From assembly GCA_037957365.1 (NCBI GenBank), contig JARHVA010000122.1, positions 7,605,501 to 7,669,500 of the forward strand: a stretch of 64,000 nt of DNA, written 5' to 3'. The notes under the pieces were generated by a model. That model was not told the DNA's origin. It searched no databases and was given only the letters and a program-made list of their open reading frames with translations. The translations under genes and the position numbers were made by a program. This stretch comes from Torreya grandis (taxonomy: Eukaryota; Streptophyta; Pinopsida; Cupressales; Taxaceae). Positions 1 to 11,268 of this stretch are shown piece after piece. Within the stretch, counting starts at the first letter, position 1; every line of letters starts with the position of its first letter.

Positions 1-883
1 TGCACTGGTGAGGCACTAATACTACTTTCTCTTATAATATTTTTCATTAGCATGTGGACGTATGCAACCACTTTATCTAGGTGCTTGGAAATCTCAATTA
101 CCATCATGTCACTTCTAGATCTAAAAACAACTCCTCTTTTTGACTTCATCTCATATTATTTTAATACTTCTTCCTATTATCACTTGTAGGGGTTCTAACA
201 CCACCCTCTCTAGTCAACTCCTTGATTGTTGTTCTCTTCTTGTTGGAGTTAGTCTCTACTTTTTAAAATATTATCCAACTTGAGGTGGGGAAGATGGGAG
301 GCCATTTCCAAAGACTAATTTAATTCCTTGGTAAGACTTACAAAATCAAGATTTTTCAATTCCCATTGGATAAAACTACTCTCCTTTGTTAAGTTATCGA
401 TCCCTCTATCCTTCTAAAAAAGATTAGAACTTCCATCAATACTAGTAGTACAAACCTTCTTATTAATACCTCCTAAGTTGTCTCAATAGGGAGAAGTTAT
501 TTTGTTATACCCCACCCTTTACAATCCTTTGTATTCCTTTTAAATCTAGGATCTTGGTGTAGGTGTGTTCTTAACTTATATTTGTTATTGTACATATGAA
601 AATACCTCATATTGCTACTTTCAGCATCCAAAGAGTGGGAAATATGAATAAATTTTGGTATAGTTATTAGAGAATCCATGGACATTTAAGAAAGCATGGC
701 ACAACCAAAGGAAATAATGAAATGCAAATAAGACTTTTACACCATAAATCTATCATATCCATACCCTTGCAAAAAACCAAAGATGGAAAACTAGAACTAT
801 CACAACAAAGCCTAGGAGAAGACCAAATTTTTGAGAGAGAGCGTATAAATACAATATGTTCAACACTCCAAATGGAAATAACA
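1..883. other. AT-rich stretch, unrecognised
   Basis: No intact gene, RNA gene or clear repeat end is visible. Read on the minus strand, part of 20-480 gives a broken hydrophilic frame, for instance residues ELKNLDFVSLTKEL, interrupted by stops. This could be an old element's coding remnant, but I cannot assign it to a family. Confidence 0.3.
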
Positions 884-1387
884 TGAAGGCTTAAAATGTT
901 GAACAATTTTCATAATTTTATAGAATCTCTTTTTACAAATAATTCAAAGCATACACACATTTGAAAGAAAACATGCAATAAAGCAAATATTTGTATAATA
1001 TAACTGAATTAATATATGGAATGGGTCTTGAACTCTCATGATTTTGATAAAACACAATTTCCTACTCTCACAAGTAGGATGAAAACCTCTCATGGCTTCT
1101 ACAAGCTCCTTTAAAGGAAATTTATTTGTAAGTTCCTCTCTAATGGAAAACTCATGTATATGATGAGTATTACTATATAAGCTAAGGTATCCTTCCTTTT
1201 TTTATGATTGGATGAGGAAATGGTGAAATTATATTATCCATAAGAAGTGTTGTGTTCCTATTAGCCCATAAAAAGGTGTCTTTTCCTAATTTAAAATAGG
1301 TAAAATAGGAAAATAATTTAACTTTAAGTTATATCAATAAATCTAACTAAGCTAAAATCTAGGTATGATAGAATGTCTACACCAACA
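884..1387 (-). repeat. Putative outer LTR, left copy
   Basis: This stretch resembles 26582-26987 in the same orientation: both start TGAAGSCTT, share a block around TAGAATCTCTTTT, a block around ATGATTSGA, and end near GATRGAA followed by CTACAC. On the minus strand the right end is preceded by AAATGGGGG (plus 1388-1396), a good polypurine tract, and the repeat then opens TGTTGGTGTAGAC. That makes this the 3' LTR of a minus-strand element whose 5' LTR is the right copy. The two copies differ in length (about 504 and 406 bp) and no 5-bp target duplication could be matched, so ends are uncertain. Confidence 0.45.
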
Positions 1388-1966
1388 CCCCCATTTAAGT
1401 ATAACTTAGGGAGGTTATAGAAAAAATACGAGTCTCAAACTCAAGGATTGGTCCCTTAAACTAGGCCTAATGAGGTCCCCATGTACAATAAATACCAATT
1501 GACTACTCTAGGAAAATGAGATACACTACAAGTATCTCTCTATCAAGCAGTGAAAGTAGCATAAAGCTATTGAAGGTGCAGTAGAAGTGTTGTAATGATA
1601 AACCAAGGAATTAGTGTACAAACACCCTAAGAAGAAATATAACAACACCCCCACTATCATATTGAATTGGGTTAAGAGGATGAAAAATATTGAAGAAGAC
1701 AACAAAAGAGTGAATTTCACATGGTACCTGAAATCTACAAATGAAGAATGCTATTAAGAATGGATTGAATAAAAGAGATATGACATAAAGATATCTCTAT
1801 AAGTGCTAGGAGATTCATTGCATGGATAAAAACATAACACCAAAGTAGATGCACTAACATTGGGGACACTATAAATCACTCCACACTCAATTGGATATGG
1901 TCAATCTGCCAAAGAAACCATCATGAAGATGATGTTTTATCAAAGAAGAAAGCACTACTAGGCATT
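1388..1966. other. Interior of outer LTR element, non-coding
   Basis: After the minus-strand polypurine tract at its left edge, this stretch shows no recognisable coding domain in either strand. With 24729-26581 it would form the interior of the outer element once Copia-1 is removed, a total under 3 kb, which suggests a non-autonomous element. Confidence 0.3.
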
Positions 1967-2330
1967 ATAATTAGTGTGCAAGTAAAGTGGGTGAATAATA
2001 AATGAAAATCAACAATACAAACCACACAAGGAATTTTTTGGAAGTCACCAAAACTAATCATATATATCTAAGTTGAATTGAATGGTATAAGTGGACATGT
2101 ACTTGTGATTAAGTATCATGTGTATAACCATTGCATGTAATGAAACCTAAAAATAATCTAATGATGAAGACTCATGATTCTCATGCTTTAAAAATTATAA
2201 AGGGATATCAAAATAAATCATAATAATCTCATGCCTAAATATGTCTATAGTTAGTTTAGGCATCACATCCAAAATGTGTCTAAATGCAAGTCAAGTATTT
2301 CATGATTGTGTGAAGCACAATCAGGTGTTT
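1967..2330. repeat. 364-bp flanking duplication, left copy
   Basis: This 364-bp stretch recurs at 24365-24728 with the same length and about 20 mismatches by eye and no gap. Its right end abuts the Copia-1 5' LTR exactly, while the other copy's left end abuts the 3' LTR exactly. It begins ATAATTAGTGTGCAA and ends AATCAGGTGTTT. It holds no coding sequence. The arrangement is that of a target-site duplication, but some seventy times the usual 5 bp. Confidence 0.85.
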
Positions 2331-3222
2331 GTGGAGCCCTTTGGGGCTATCACATGACCATAGGGAATTATTTTTGGGGCCTAAAGAGATCCAAGGATGT
2401 GGGGAGCACAATTTTCCCTACTTCACCTTTTGTGGAACCTTGCTCCATATGTGAGGGGAATATTCCTAGTATATTTCTAATTTCTATGTTTCCATGTTTT
2501 ATGGAGTTAGTTATTAGTTGTCTATTTTCCATGTGACTTCCTTGTTTCAAGGGAGCTAGTTGTTTCTTGGAAAATGTAATGCCTTCCTTATTATAAGGAG
2601 ATGGTTTTGATCATATGATGTTGAAAAATGTGCCCATGAAAGGTGGAGACCCTTAGTATGGCGTGTTCCTTCATGGGAGAGCTTTTAGATGAGCTTGATG
2701 AGGTGGAAAAGAGTTGTATTGAGTGGATGATGCTTATCTTGGATAAGCATGATGCATTTTCTCCTCTTTTCATGGATTTTCATTCATATTCTATATATAC
2801 AAGGTGTGGTGTGGCCTTTAGAGGTTGATAGTTTATTTGTAGAGTGTGGATTTGAAGATCAGAGTCAAAGTGCAAGTGTTCATTACAGGGTGTAGTTTAG
2901 CAACTTGTGAGATACAACATTGCGTAGGTGTAGGTGAAAGGGCAGATATTTGTGAAAATTTTTCTACAGGATATTTTATATCTCTGTGAGAGTTCATTAT
3001 AGTCTTGGTATTTAGATTACTGATTTATTTGAGAGCTTTCATTAGTGGATGTAGCTCACATTGGGTGAACCATGTTGGATATGTGTTATTATCTTGTTCT
3101 CTCATTTATGTTTTCATATTAATGGTGAATTAAAGAATATTTCCATGATGCATGTTATTACATAGCTTTATATTTGGTTTATGGTAATAGTAAATCTGGT
3201 TTAAGTGTTTTTATTCCTAACA
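2331..3222 (+). repeat. Copia-1 5' LTR
   Basis: Matches 23449-24364 over its whole length. It opens at GTGGAGCCCTTTGGGG and closes TTATTCCTAACA. The 3' copy is longer mainly because it carries a short local duplication near 23990-24012. About 29 mismatches were counted in the first 320 positions. The terminal 5' bases (TGTTGAG in the 3' copy) are not well preserved here, so the exact start may be several bases to the left. Confidence 0.88.
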
Positions 3223-3223
3223 A

Positions 3224-3240
3224 CTGGTTTTAGAGTCATT
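3224..3240 (+). other. Copia-1 primer binding site
   Basis: CTGGTTTTAGAGTC lies two bases after the LTR end. It is a decayed form of TGGTATCAGAGC, the site complementary to initiator methionine tRNA used by most plant copia elements. Confidence 0.75.
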
Positions 3241-3325
3241 GGTTGTGTGTTTCACTGAAGTGGTAAATCACATGAAGAATATTAGCTTGAGTGGGAGCTA
3301 TGGGAGAAGAGATCATATTCATAGT

Positions 3326-4075
3326 GGAGAATTTTGATGGTAATATTTTTGGTTTGTGTAAAATGCAGATGGAGGATTACCTATATCAGAAGGAGCTGCA
3401 TCTCCCCTTGTAGGAGAAAGTAGAACAACATGTAAGTATGAGTGATGTAGATTGGTCATTACTTGATAGGAAGGCATTGGGAGACATTCGGTTATGCCTT
3501 GAATCCTCTATTTCATTTAATATTTTTGATGAGAAAACCATAAAAGATCTCATGGATAAACTTGGAAAGTTGTATGAGAAACCTTCAGCTTCTAATAAAA
3601 AAATTCTTATGAAAAGATTGTTTAACATGAAAATGTCTGAGAATGGTTCAATAGCTAATCATATAAATGATTTTAATATAATTTTAATTATGATCACTTC
3701 AAATGGAATTAATTTTGATGATGAAATTATAGCTTTGCTAATATTATGTTCTTTTCCTAATAGTTGGGATATTTTGGTTATGGTTGTGGGTAATGCAGTC
3801 CCTGCCAAGGGAAGATTGAATTTTGAGGATGTTGTAGGTGTGATCCTTAGTGAGGAGATATGAAAGAAAAGAATTGGTCAATCATCTTTAAGTAAAGATT
3901 TATCTATTGATACTAAAAGGAGGCAAAAAGACAAGAGAAAAGGCAACTAAGAAAAGTTAAAAGGTAGATCTAAGTCTAGATATAGATCCAAGATGTATGT
4001 TGGTATTGTGGAAAGAGTGGACACTCAAAAAAGGATTGTTGGTCACTTCGGGATGAGAATGCCAATAAGGAGAAA
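3326..4075 (+). pseudogene. gag: Copia-1 gag (capsid and zinc knuckle)
   Basis: The reading begins near 3326 (ENFDGNIFG) and runs, after a stop, into an open segment at 3438-3860 with the capsid-type residues DVDWSLLDRKALGDIRLCL and a later HINDFN block, the UBN2-type gag seen in plant copia elements. A further broken stretch leads to a CCHC zinc knuckle at about 3993-4040, CWYCGKSGHSKKDC, with all four metal ligands kept. Stops occur at the end of the 141-residue segment and in the basic linker. It would have formed the particle that packages the element RNA. It is not functional as it stands. Confidence 0.88.
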
Positions 4076-4090
4076 ATTAATGAGGTAAAT

Positions 4091-5633
4091 GTGACATTAG
4101 GTAAATCATGTCAGGATGCCTTAATTCTTTTTATGAATAGTTTTTTTGAATCTTGGGTATTAGATTCAGGGGATTCTTTTCATGCCACCCCACATATGCA
4201 TTATTTTACTGATTATGTTCAAGATAATCTAGGACATGTTTATCTTGGTGATGATGAACCATGTGAGATAGTAGGGAAAGGTTGTGTTCAAATAATAATG
4301 CAGAATGGTAACACATGGATCCTTAAATATGTTAGACATGTGCCTATGTTGAGACAAAATTTGGTTTCATTAGGGCAATTAGGTAGTGAGGGATGTTCAA
4401 TATTGTTTACTATAGATTTTTGAAAATTTACCAAAGGTGATCCTGTGATCTCTAGAGGTAAGACAGTTGGTACTTTATATTTGAGTAGTAGTGTTGATTC
4501 TATTGATTTAATTACTACAGATGGAGATGCAACTATGTGGCACTCTAGGCTCGATCATATGAGCCATAAAGGCATGTAAATCTTAAAATATAAGTTGCCT
4601 AGATTGAAATATCTAGATCTAGACTTATGTGAGAATTGTGTGTATGAGAAATAGAAGCGGGTTAAATTCTTAAAGGTTGGACCCACAAAGAAAGATCAAA
4701 AGTTAGATCTTGTACACTCAGATGTATGGGGTCCAGCTCAGGTATCTTCTATTGGTGGATCCAATTATTATGTTATTTTTATAGATGATGCAACTAAGAA
4801 AGATTAGGTTTATTGCATTATAAATAAATTTGATGTATTTGACACTTTTAAGAAGTGGAAAGCCTTGGTTGAAAATGAAATAGGTCTCAAGTTGAAACGT
4901 CTCAGATTAGATAATAGAGATGAGTATTGTAGTAATGTTTTCTTTGATTATTGTTCTAACAATGGAATCCATAGGTAAAGGACAGTTCTAGGAACTCCAC
5001 AATAGAATGGGGTATCTAAAAGGATGAATAGAACAATAATGGAATATGCTAGGAGCATAAAGTTACATGTAAGGTTTTTTTTTTAGTTTTGGGTAGAAGT
5101 AGTTTACACGGTAATATAGCTGATTAATAGAGGACCATCTATGCCTTTGAATGGAGACATTCTTGAACAAGTTTGGTTTGGCAAGAATGTTGATTATTCT
5201 TTTCTTAGAGTCTTTGGATGTGAGGCTTTTGCTCTCATTAAAAAAGAGGATAGGACCAAGCTAGAGGCTAAATTAGAGAAATGCATATTTTTTGGTTATG
5301 GTGAGGATGACTTTGGTTTCCATTTATGGAGTATCAAAGATAGGAAAATATTTCATTCTAGAGATGTAGTCTTTAATGAAAAATTCATGCATAAGGATCA
5401 ATTGTAGGAATAGGATCAGGAGCAGAAAGAGTACACAATATTGGATGACATTGTGGATGGAAAAGTATCCAAGGATTTAGTTCAGAAACCTTCTACACAA
5501 GGACCCCAAACTCCTATGGTAAGAATATATTTTAGGTTAAGAACACCTGAATGTTTTTCTCCTTCTTTGAATTATTTATTACTCACTGATAATAGAGAAT
5601 CAATGTTATGAGGATGCAATACAAATAGATGCC
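4091..5633 (+). pseudogene. pol: Copia-1 protease and integrase (5' part of pol)
   Basis: Frame fragments in order: protease near 4150 with WVLDSGDSFHATPH, where the family normally has DSGAS or DSGCT so the catalytic Asp is kept but the following Ser is Asp; the pre-integrase block WHSRLDHMSHKGM near 4540; integrase core with HSDVWGP near 4718, FIDDAT near 4778 and LRLDNRDEY near 4900, which give two catalytic Asp. The integrase C-terminal part at 5141-5407 includes VFGCEAF and KCIFFGYGEDDFGFHLW, a typical copia segment. Several in-frame stops break it. Coding resumes at 21886 on the other side of Gypsy-1. Confidence 0.9.
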
Positions 5634-5638
5634 AAGTT

Positions 5639-5985
5639 TTTTACACCCTTAACCATTGGTGTGTCTAGGGATATGTGTGGCTGACTTGTGGCTTACATAC
5701 CTCTTTTATTTACTTGTTATATTTCTTTATGTTCTTAGATAGGTCAACCTATGGAATAACCTTGGCTAAGTAGATTATATATAGGAGGTAGTGGTTAGTA
5801 TTTAATCATGATGTTAAGTATTCTACTATTACTACATTGTTATGGAGGTTTCCCCCTCGAAGTGGCTTTGCTATATTATCTAGTATTCTATTCTACTGTC
5901 AATTATCGTTGTGTAATCTCTCATATTTTCTTATTTTGAACAATATAAAATCATTATATGCGAATATCTAAGTAATTACATTACA
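5639..5985 (+). repeat. Gypsy-1 5' LTR
   Basis: 347 bp, the same length as 21534-21880, with about 30 mismatches and no net indel. The ancestral start was TGTTATGCCC (3' copy); here it reads TTTTACACCC. It ends ATTACA. The five bases before it, AAGTT, are the left target duplication. Confidence 0.93.
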
Positions 5986-5987
5986 AG

Positions 5988-6004
5988 TGGTATTATAAAT
6001 TTGA
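5988..6004 (+). other. Gypsy-1 primer binding site
   Basis: TGGTATTATAAATTTG starts two bases after the LTR end and keeps the TGGTAT core of the iMet-type site. The rest has decayed. A non-coding leader follows to about 6377 and contains a local imperfect duplication (GTATTTCATTGGTAC-like blocks near 6190-6260 and 6290-6350). Confidence 0.65.
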
Positions 6005-6377
6005 TTTGGGTAAGTTTTTTGAGGTGTTTTATTTTGGATCTGGTGAGGCATGGCTTCTGGGAGTAGTAAAAGTGAAAAAACGTAACTTGCTTCCAAGAAG
6101 AATTAATTTTTTTCATCAGCATAGTATTTCTTGAAATGCTTTAAAAAAATATATATATTTAAAAAAAAGGTCTAGAATTTTTTCCCCTTGCACACTTGCA
6201 GTCATTGGATTCATCTCGATGAGATGATCACAATGGTATATTCTATTAGTATACTTTTTTGGTACCAAAAATTTTACTGTAGTGCGCAAAGGTAATCATT
6301 ATATTCATCTTGACAAGGTGATCACAATGGTACCATTTATTGGTACACTTTTTTTGAGGTCAAAACCCTCTTAAGGT

Positions 6378-7350
6378 TTGTTTATGGTAGGTCCTTCAAC
6401 TCGGGGAAGAAAAGGGGCACCAAAAACTCTTAAGACTCCTGTCAATGACATGGAATTTGGAACTTCAGATCTAGTGATTTCTCAACTTCAGGAGGACATA
6501 AAAAACTTGGTGAGGCATGATGAATTTGTTGCAGTCCAAGCTAATGTTTCAAGGATACATAGAGAGATTAATGGGGTTCATAGTGAATTATAGCATATCA
6601 CTACGTAATTGGCTGCCCTCGGCTCTCATTTTCAACCTAATAACCCTCCACTTTAGCATTCAAATTCTCTTCTCAACAATTCCCATGCTGGTATGAAATT
6701 GATGTTACTAAAAATGGACATGCATAAGTTTGATGGTAAGGATCCTCTCACTTGGATTACCCAAATTGAGAATTTATTTGAGCTTCATCAAACCCCTAGT
6801 TCTCAGACAGTGATGGTAGCATCCTTGTATATGGAACTTGAACAATTCATTTGGTATCACTGGTTATGTGCTCAAAAGAAAAAAATGGTGCTTCTATTAC
6901 ATGGACTATTTTTACTGAGGAGTTGATACCTCATTATTTGAATAATATCTTTGAGAACTATTTTAGCCAATTAGCCAAGCTGTGACAAATAGGAACTGTG
7001 AAGGATTATATTCATCAATTTTAGAATCTCTCTTTATGGGTGGAAGATATCAATGAAAAAAAATTGATGGATCTATTTTTGGGTGGCCTCAAAGATAGCA
7101 TCCAATATGAGGTTTGAATGTTTAACTTAACATCTATAATAGAAGTTATCCCTAAGGCACACATGATAGAAGAAAAAGAGATGGTCAAAAGGAAAAATTT
7201 CACTACTGGTCATGATCACAACTTTCCAACACCATTATTTCTACAGCCCACCAGATTAACACAATGAAAAATTGAGGATAAGTGAGTCAAAGGGTTGTGT
7301 TATGGTTGTGACATCAAATGGAACAAAGACCATCATTATGTTGAAAAGAA
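6378..7350 (+). pseudogene. gag: Gypsy-1 gag
   Basis: An N-terminal open segment (6378-6590) has a basic stretch STRGRKGAPKT and a helical region. After a gap, 6693-6926 reads MDMHKFDGKDPLTWITQIE, the start of the retrotransposon gag domain of chromoviruses (a family form is PKFDGEDPLGWI). The C-terminal knuckle at 7300-7345 reads CYGCDIKWNKDHHY: the usual last Cys is Tyr, so zinc binding is probably lost. Stops and frameshifts lie throughout. Confidence 0.85.
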
Positions 7351-7429
7351 GCTATTTTACATTGAAGGTGCCAATGATGATGAAGATGATGTAGAAGTAC
7401 ATGATGCAAATGCAAAAGTTATTAAGGAA

Positions 7430-7995
7430 GAATTTAAAGACTCTCAACCTACTATTTCATGTCATGCCCTTTCAGGTATTAGTACTCCCCAAACTCTTAA
7501 GGTAATGGGTTTCCTTAAGAAACATAAGGTTACTATCTTGATTGGTTTTAGGAGCACACACAACTTCATCCACAGTAAGTTGGCTACTTATTTGAACTAT
7601 TTCATTTATCCAGCTCTAGAATTTTAGGTTATGATTATAGATGGTGGTACTATCAACTATTCAAGAAAATGTCATAATATTAAGTTGGGCATGGAAGACT
7701 ACTTATTGGATTCTCCTATGTTTAATATTCTGATGGGTGGAGCTGATATTGTTCTAGGAGTCCAGTGACTCACCACTTTGGGCACTATTGAGATGAATTT
7801 TCAAGAATTATTCATGAATTTTCATTCTGAAGAAAGGACATTTGAGCTAAGAGGATTAAAGGATAAATCTCCCCAACTTATTAGCTCCCATCAAATGACA
7901 AAGATTCTTTGTAAGGGTGTTAAGGGATTTGTAGCTCGCTTGTTTTCTATGGAAGTACAACCAACTCATCCATCTCCACCTCTTGATCTGTAATA
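7430..7995 (+). pseudogene. pro: Gypsy-1 protease
   Basis: The segment SCHALSGISTPQTLKVMG near 7465 precedes the active-site region near 7530. There the sequence reads ILIGFRSTHNFIHSKLA where the family has LIDSGSTHNFIS, so the catalytic Asp is replaced by Gly. The later block NILMGGADIVLGVQ matches the family form with LGG-DIVLGVQWL. It continues with a linker at 7778-7993 leading into RT. The active-site change alone would inactivate it. Confidence 0.85.
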
Positions 7996-8000
7996 AATAA

Positions 8001-9370
8001 TTGATGCTCATTCCATTATTTTTGGAGACATGCCAAAAGGACTTCCACCTAGCCGCATGCATGATCATGCTATCACACTTATTCCTGGTAGTACACCACC
8101 CAACATCAGGCCATATAGGTATTCCTATGCCCCAAAAAAATGAAATTGAAAAGATGGTACAAGAGATGTTCGATACAGGAATCATTTTCCATAGCCAAAG
8201 CTAATACTTTTCACCAGTTGTCATGGTGAGAAAGAAAGATGACACTTAGAGGATGTGCCCTGACTACAAAGAACTCAACAAGTACAATATCAAAGATAAG
8301 TTTCCAATTCCTATCATTGATGATTTATTAGTTGAATTGAATGGTGTTCTTTATTATATCAAGTTAGATCTATGTTCTGGGTATCATCAAATCAGGATCC
8401 ATGATGAAGACATACCCAAGACTGCTTTCAGGACTCATGAGGGCCATTATGAGTTTTTGGTTATGCCTTTTGGACTAACAAATGCACCATCTACTTTTCA
8501 GAGTTTGATGAAGACTATTTTTAAGCCATTTTGAGGAATTTTTTTTGGTATTATTTGATGATATCCTTATTTATAGTAAAATTGGGTAGACCATTTGCAA
8601 CATGTGAAATAGGTACTCTCCATTTTGGAGCAAAATCAATTATATGCCAAACCTTCCAAATGTACTTTTAGGGCTGGTGAGGTTGAATATTTAGGTCATT
8701 TGGTGTCTTATGAAGGAGTGAAAGTGGATCTTAAAAAAATCAAAGCAATGGTGGACTAGCCAATTCCTAAGACACTCAAGCAACTTCGAGAGTTTTTGGG
8801 GCTTACTGGTTACTATCATAGATTTGTCAAAAATTATGGTAGTATTATAGCCCCACTTACCTCTTTATTAAATAAAGACTCCTTTCAGTGGACTGATGTA
8901 GCTACTTAGGCATTTGAACAATTGAAATTGGCTATGTGCACTACTCTAGTATTGGCCACTCCTAATTTTTTTAAGACTTTTGTGGTTGAATGTGATGCAG
9001 CTAGGTATGGTATGGATGTTTTACTCATGCAAGAAGATAGACCACTAGAATTTGAAAGTCATGAACTCAAGGGTAAAAATTAGTACAAGCCCATCTATGA
9101 GAAGGAAATGATGGCCATTTTGCATGCATTCAAACAATGGAGACCTTATTTGATGGGTCATCACTTTCAGGTAAAAACTGATCATGATAGTCTTAAATAG
9201 TTTTTAGAACAAAGGTTGTCATCTGAAGAATAATAGAAATGGGTAACTAAGATGTTAGGCTATGATTTTTAAATAGTCTAAAAAAAAGGCAAGGACAATG
9301 TGGTGGCAGATGCACTATCCAAAAAAGATGAATCAATTGAGGCATTACTATGTGCCATAACTATTTTGTA
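8001..9370 (+). pseudogene. pol: Gypsy-1 reverse transcriptase and RNase H
   Basis: RT blocks in order: NEIEKMVQEMFDTGII near 8140, [18 protein letters not shown] at 8253, [14 protein letters not shown] near 8358 (first catalytic Asp), [17 protein letters not shown] near 8460, LFDDILIYSK near 8555 (FDD active site) and [18 protein letters not shown] near 8787. RNase H follows with VECDAARYGMDVLLMQE near 8985, EKEMMAILHAFKQWRPYL near 9100 and KGKDNVVADALSKK near 9288. Stops and one frameshift near 8530 break the frame. The order RT-RNase H before integrase confirms Ty3/gypsy. Confidence 0.93.
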
Positions 9371-9428
9371 GGCAGATTGGCTAGAGGAAGCATGATTAGA
9401 ATGATAACATGATAGTACTACTCATGAT

Positions 9429-10675
9429 TTGATTCAAAATCTTCAGATGGGTTTAGGTGGATTTGAAAAATTCACATGGAAAGGTAATGCATTATGGTAT
9501 AAAAATAGATTGTACCTATGTAAGAATTCTCTTCTTAAACAAAAAATACTTCAAGAAATTCATGCAACTCCAATTGGGGGTCATTCAAGATTTTTGAAAA
9601 CCTATCACATAATCAAGCAAGATTTTTTTGGGAAGGTCTCAAGGGGGATGTCTAGAAATACGTCGTTGGATGTATGATCTGTCAACAAAACAAAGGCAAA
9701 ACCATCAAAACTTTAGGTCTTTTATAGCCTTTATCTATCCCTAGCCAACGTTGGGAAGAGGTATTTATGGATTTCATTATAGGGTTACCAAGATCTAATG
9801 GTCAAAATGTTATCATGGTTGTTGTAGATTGTCTCAGTAAGTATGCTCATTTTTGTTCATTATCCCAACCATTTGTTGCTAGTGTAGTAGCTTCTGCTTT
9901 TCTAAATATAGTTTAGAAATTACATGGGACCCCTAAGATCATTGTCAGTGATAGAGATCCCATTTTTACTAGTAATTTTTGGACTACATTATTTACATGT
10001 TTAAGCACCCAATTGGCTCATAGTTCATCCTATCATCCTCAATCTGATGGACAAATTGAGGTAGTCAACAAATGTCTAGAAGGATATCTCCATTGCTTTG
10101 TTTCTGATAAATGGGATAAATGGGTTCATTGGCTACCACTTTTTGAATGGTGGTATAATACTTTTGTTCATATTTATTCCAAAATTTCTCCTTTTGTGGC
10201 ACTATATGGATACCACCCTTCATCCATCACTTTAACTTTGAAGGTCCATCTTAAGGTTCATGTAGTTGAATAACATATTCACCATCAATAGGAGGTCCTT
10301 GCAAGTTTGCATGCAAATTTAGCTATGGCCCAGAATCGCATGAAGCAACAAATAGATCAACATAAAAGTGAGAGGCATTTTGACATTGGTGATTGGGTCT
10401 TTGTTTGATTACATCCATACAAATAGATGTCATTGAAGCAACAAAAAAAGGATAACAAGCTATTCCCTAAGTATTATGGGCCTTATCACATCTTGTAAAA
10501 AATTGGCAATGTGGCCTACAAGTTAGATTTTCCTTCATCCACTCGCATACATCCAATATTTCATGTATCATGCCTAAAGAAAGTCATTAGACATAGAGGT
10601 ATCATTCAAACAAAATTATTAGAATTGGATGAGGAAGGTAGAGTTGTTCTTGATCTTGAGGCAATCCTTCAAAGG
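9429..10675 (+). pseudogene. pol: Gypsy-1 integrase and first part of chromodomain
   Basis: The HHCC zinc region begins at about 9560 with IHATPIGGHSRFLKTYH; the Cys pair is frameshifted near 9670. The catalytic core has MDFIIGLPRSNGQNV near 9768, VSDRDPIFTSNFW near 9945 and SSSYHPQSDGQIEVVNKCL near 10022, so the D, D and E positions are all still present. The C-terminal part includes YYGPYHIL near 10475, HPIFHVSCLKKVI near 10552 and the start of the chromodomain linker DLEAILQR, which ends at the Gypsy-2 insertion (10675). It resumes at 21376. Confidence 0.93.
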
Positions 10676-10819
10676 TGTTGGGTGAATGTTTTTTCATCAA
10701 CTGGCTGATGGCAAAATGGGTACATCAACCATAACATAAGGATATTTATATTGCAAAATGGGTGTGGTGACCACAGCTAGAATGAGACAAATCTCTCCTC
10801 TCATCAAGGGGAGATTCCC

Positions 10820-10918
10820 TATATATATATATATATATGTATGTATATATATATATGTATGTATATATATATATATACATACATACATACATACATATAT
10901 ATATATATATACATATAT

Positions 10919-10989
<71 letters not shown>
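10820..10989. repeat. TA / TATG / TATAC microsatellite
   Basis: About 170 bp of TA with interspersed TATG and TACA units, roughly symmetric: TATG units on the left and TACA units to the right of centre, so the tract can fold on itself. In the right LTR the same place (about 19432-19442) has only ten or so bases of TATA. Long frames seen here are products of the repeat, not genes. Confidence 0.97.
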
Positions 10990-10994
<5 letters not shown>

Positions 10995-11003
10995 GCTAAA
11001 AAT

Positions 11004-11096
11004 AGACATAGGGGTGAAATCATACCATCCATCTCTCTTTTTTCAGAGATGATGTGCATATAACAGAAGAGAATTCTGGTGTAATTACTGAAGGCA

Positions 11097-11177
<81 letters not shown>

Positions 11178-11268
11178 TAGGGGTGAAATCATACCATCCA
11201 TCTCTCTTTTCTCAGAGGTGATATGCATAGAAAAAAGGATAATTCTGGTGTAATTACTGAAGGCACTT
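11004..11268. repeat. Tandem duplication of LTR segment with AT tract
   Basis: The segment from AGACATAGGGGTGAAATC to the TACTGAAGGCA block occurs at 11004-11098 and again at 11173-11268, a period of 169 bp. The two copies are separated by a pure AT tract at 11099-11173. The right LTR has a single copy (from about 19457). The duplication is therefore private to this LTR and probably arose by slippage or unequal exchange within the AT repeat. Confidence 0.9.

Noticed and set aside
1526..1720. Minus-strand 64-residue frame with hydrophobic N-terminus
   Set aside because: No homology seen, AT-rich composition explains the residues, and it lies between LTR-like repeats.
2306..2536. Short frames on both strands at 2306-2550 and again at 23472-23654
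   Set aside because: They lie in the Copia-1 LTRs and are repeated only because the LTR is repeated. LTRs of this type do not code.
10697..11059. Long frames on both strands with Tyr-Ile or Cys-Met repeats
   Set aside because: They are translations of the TA/TATG microsatellite in the Gypsy-2 LTR, open because the repeat lacks stops, and have no counterpart in the other LTR.
10820..11173. Possible CRISPR or regular spacer array
   Set aside because: Simple AT repeats with one duplicated segment, no repeat-spacer pattern, and the DNA is plant nuclear.
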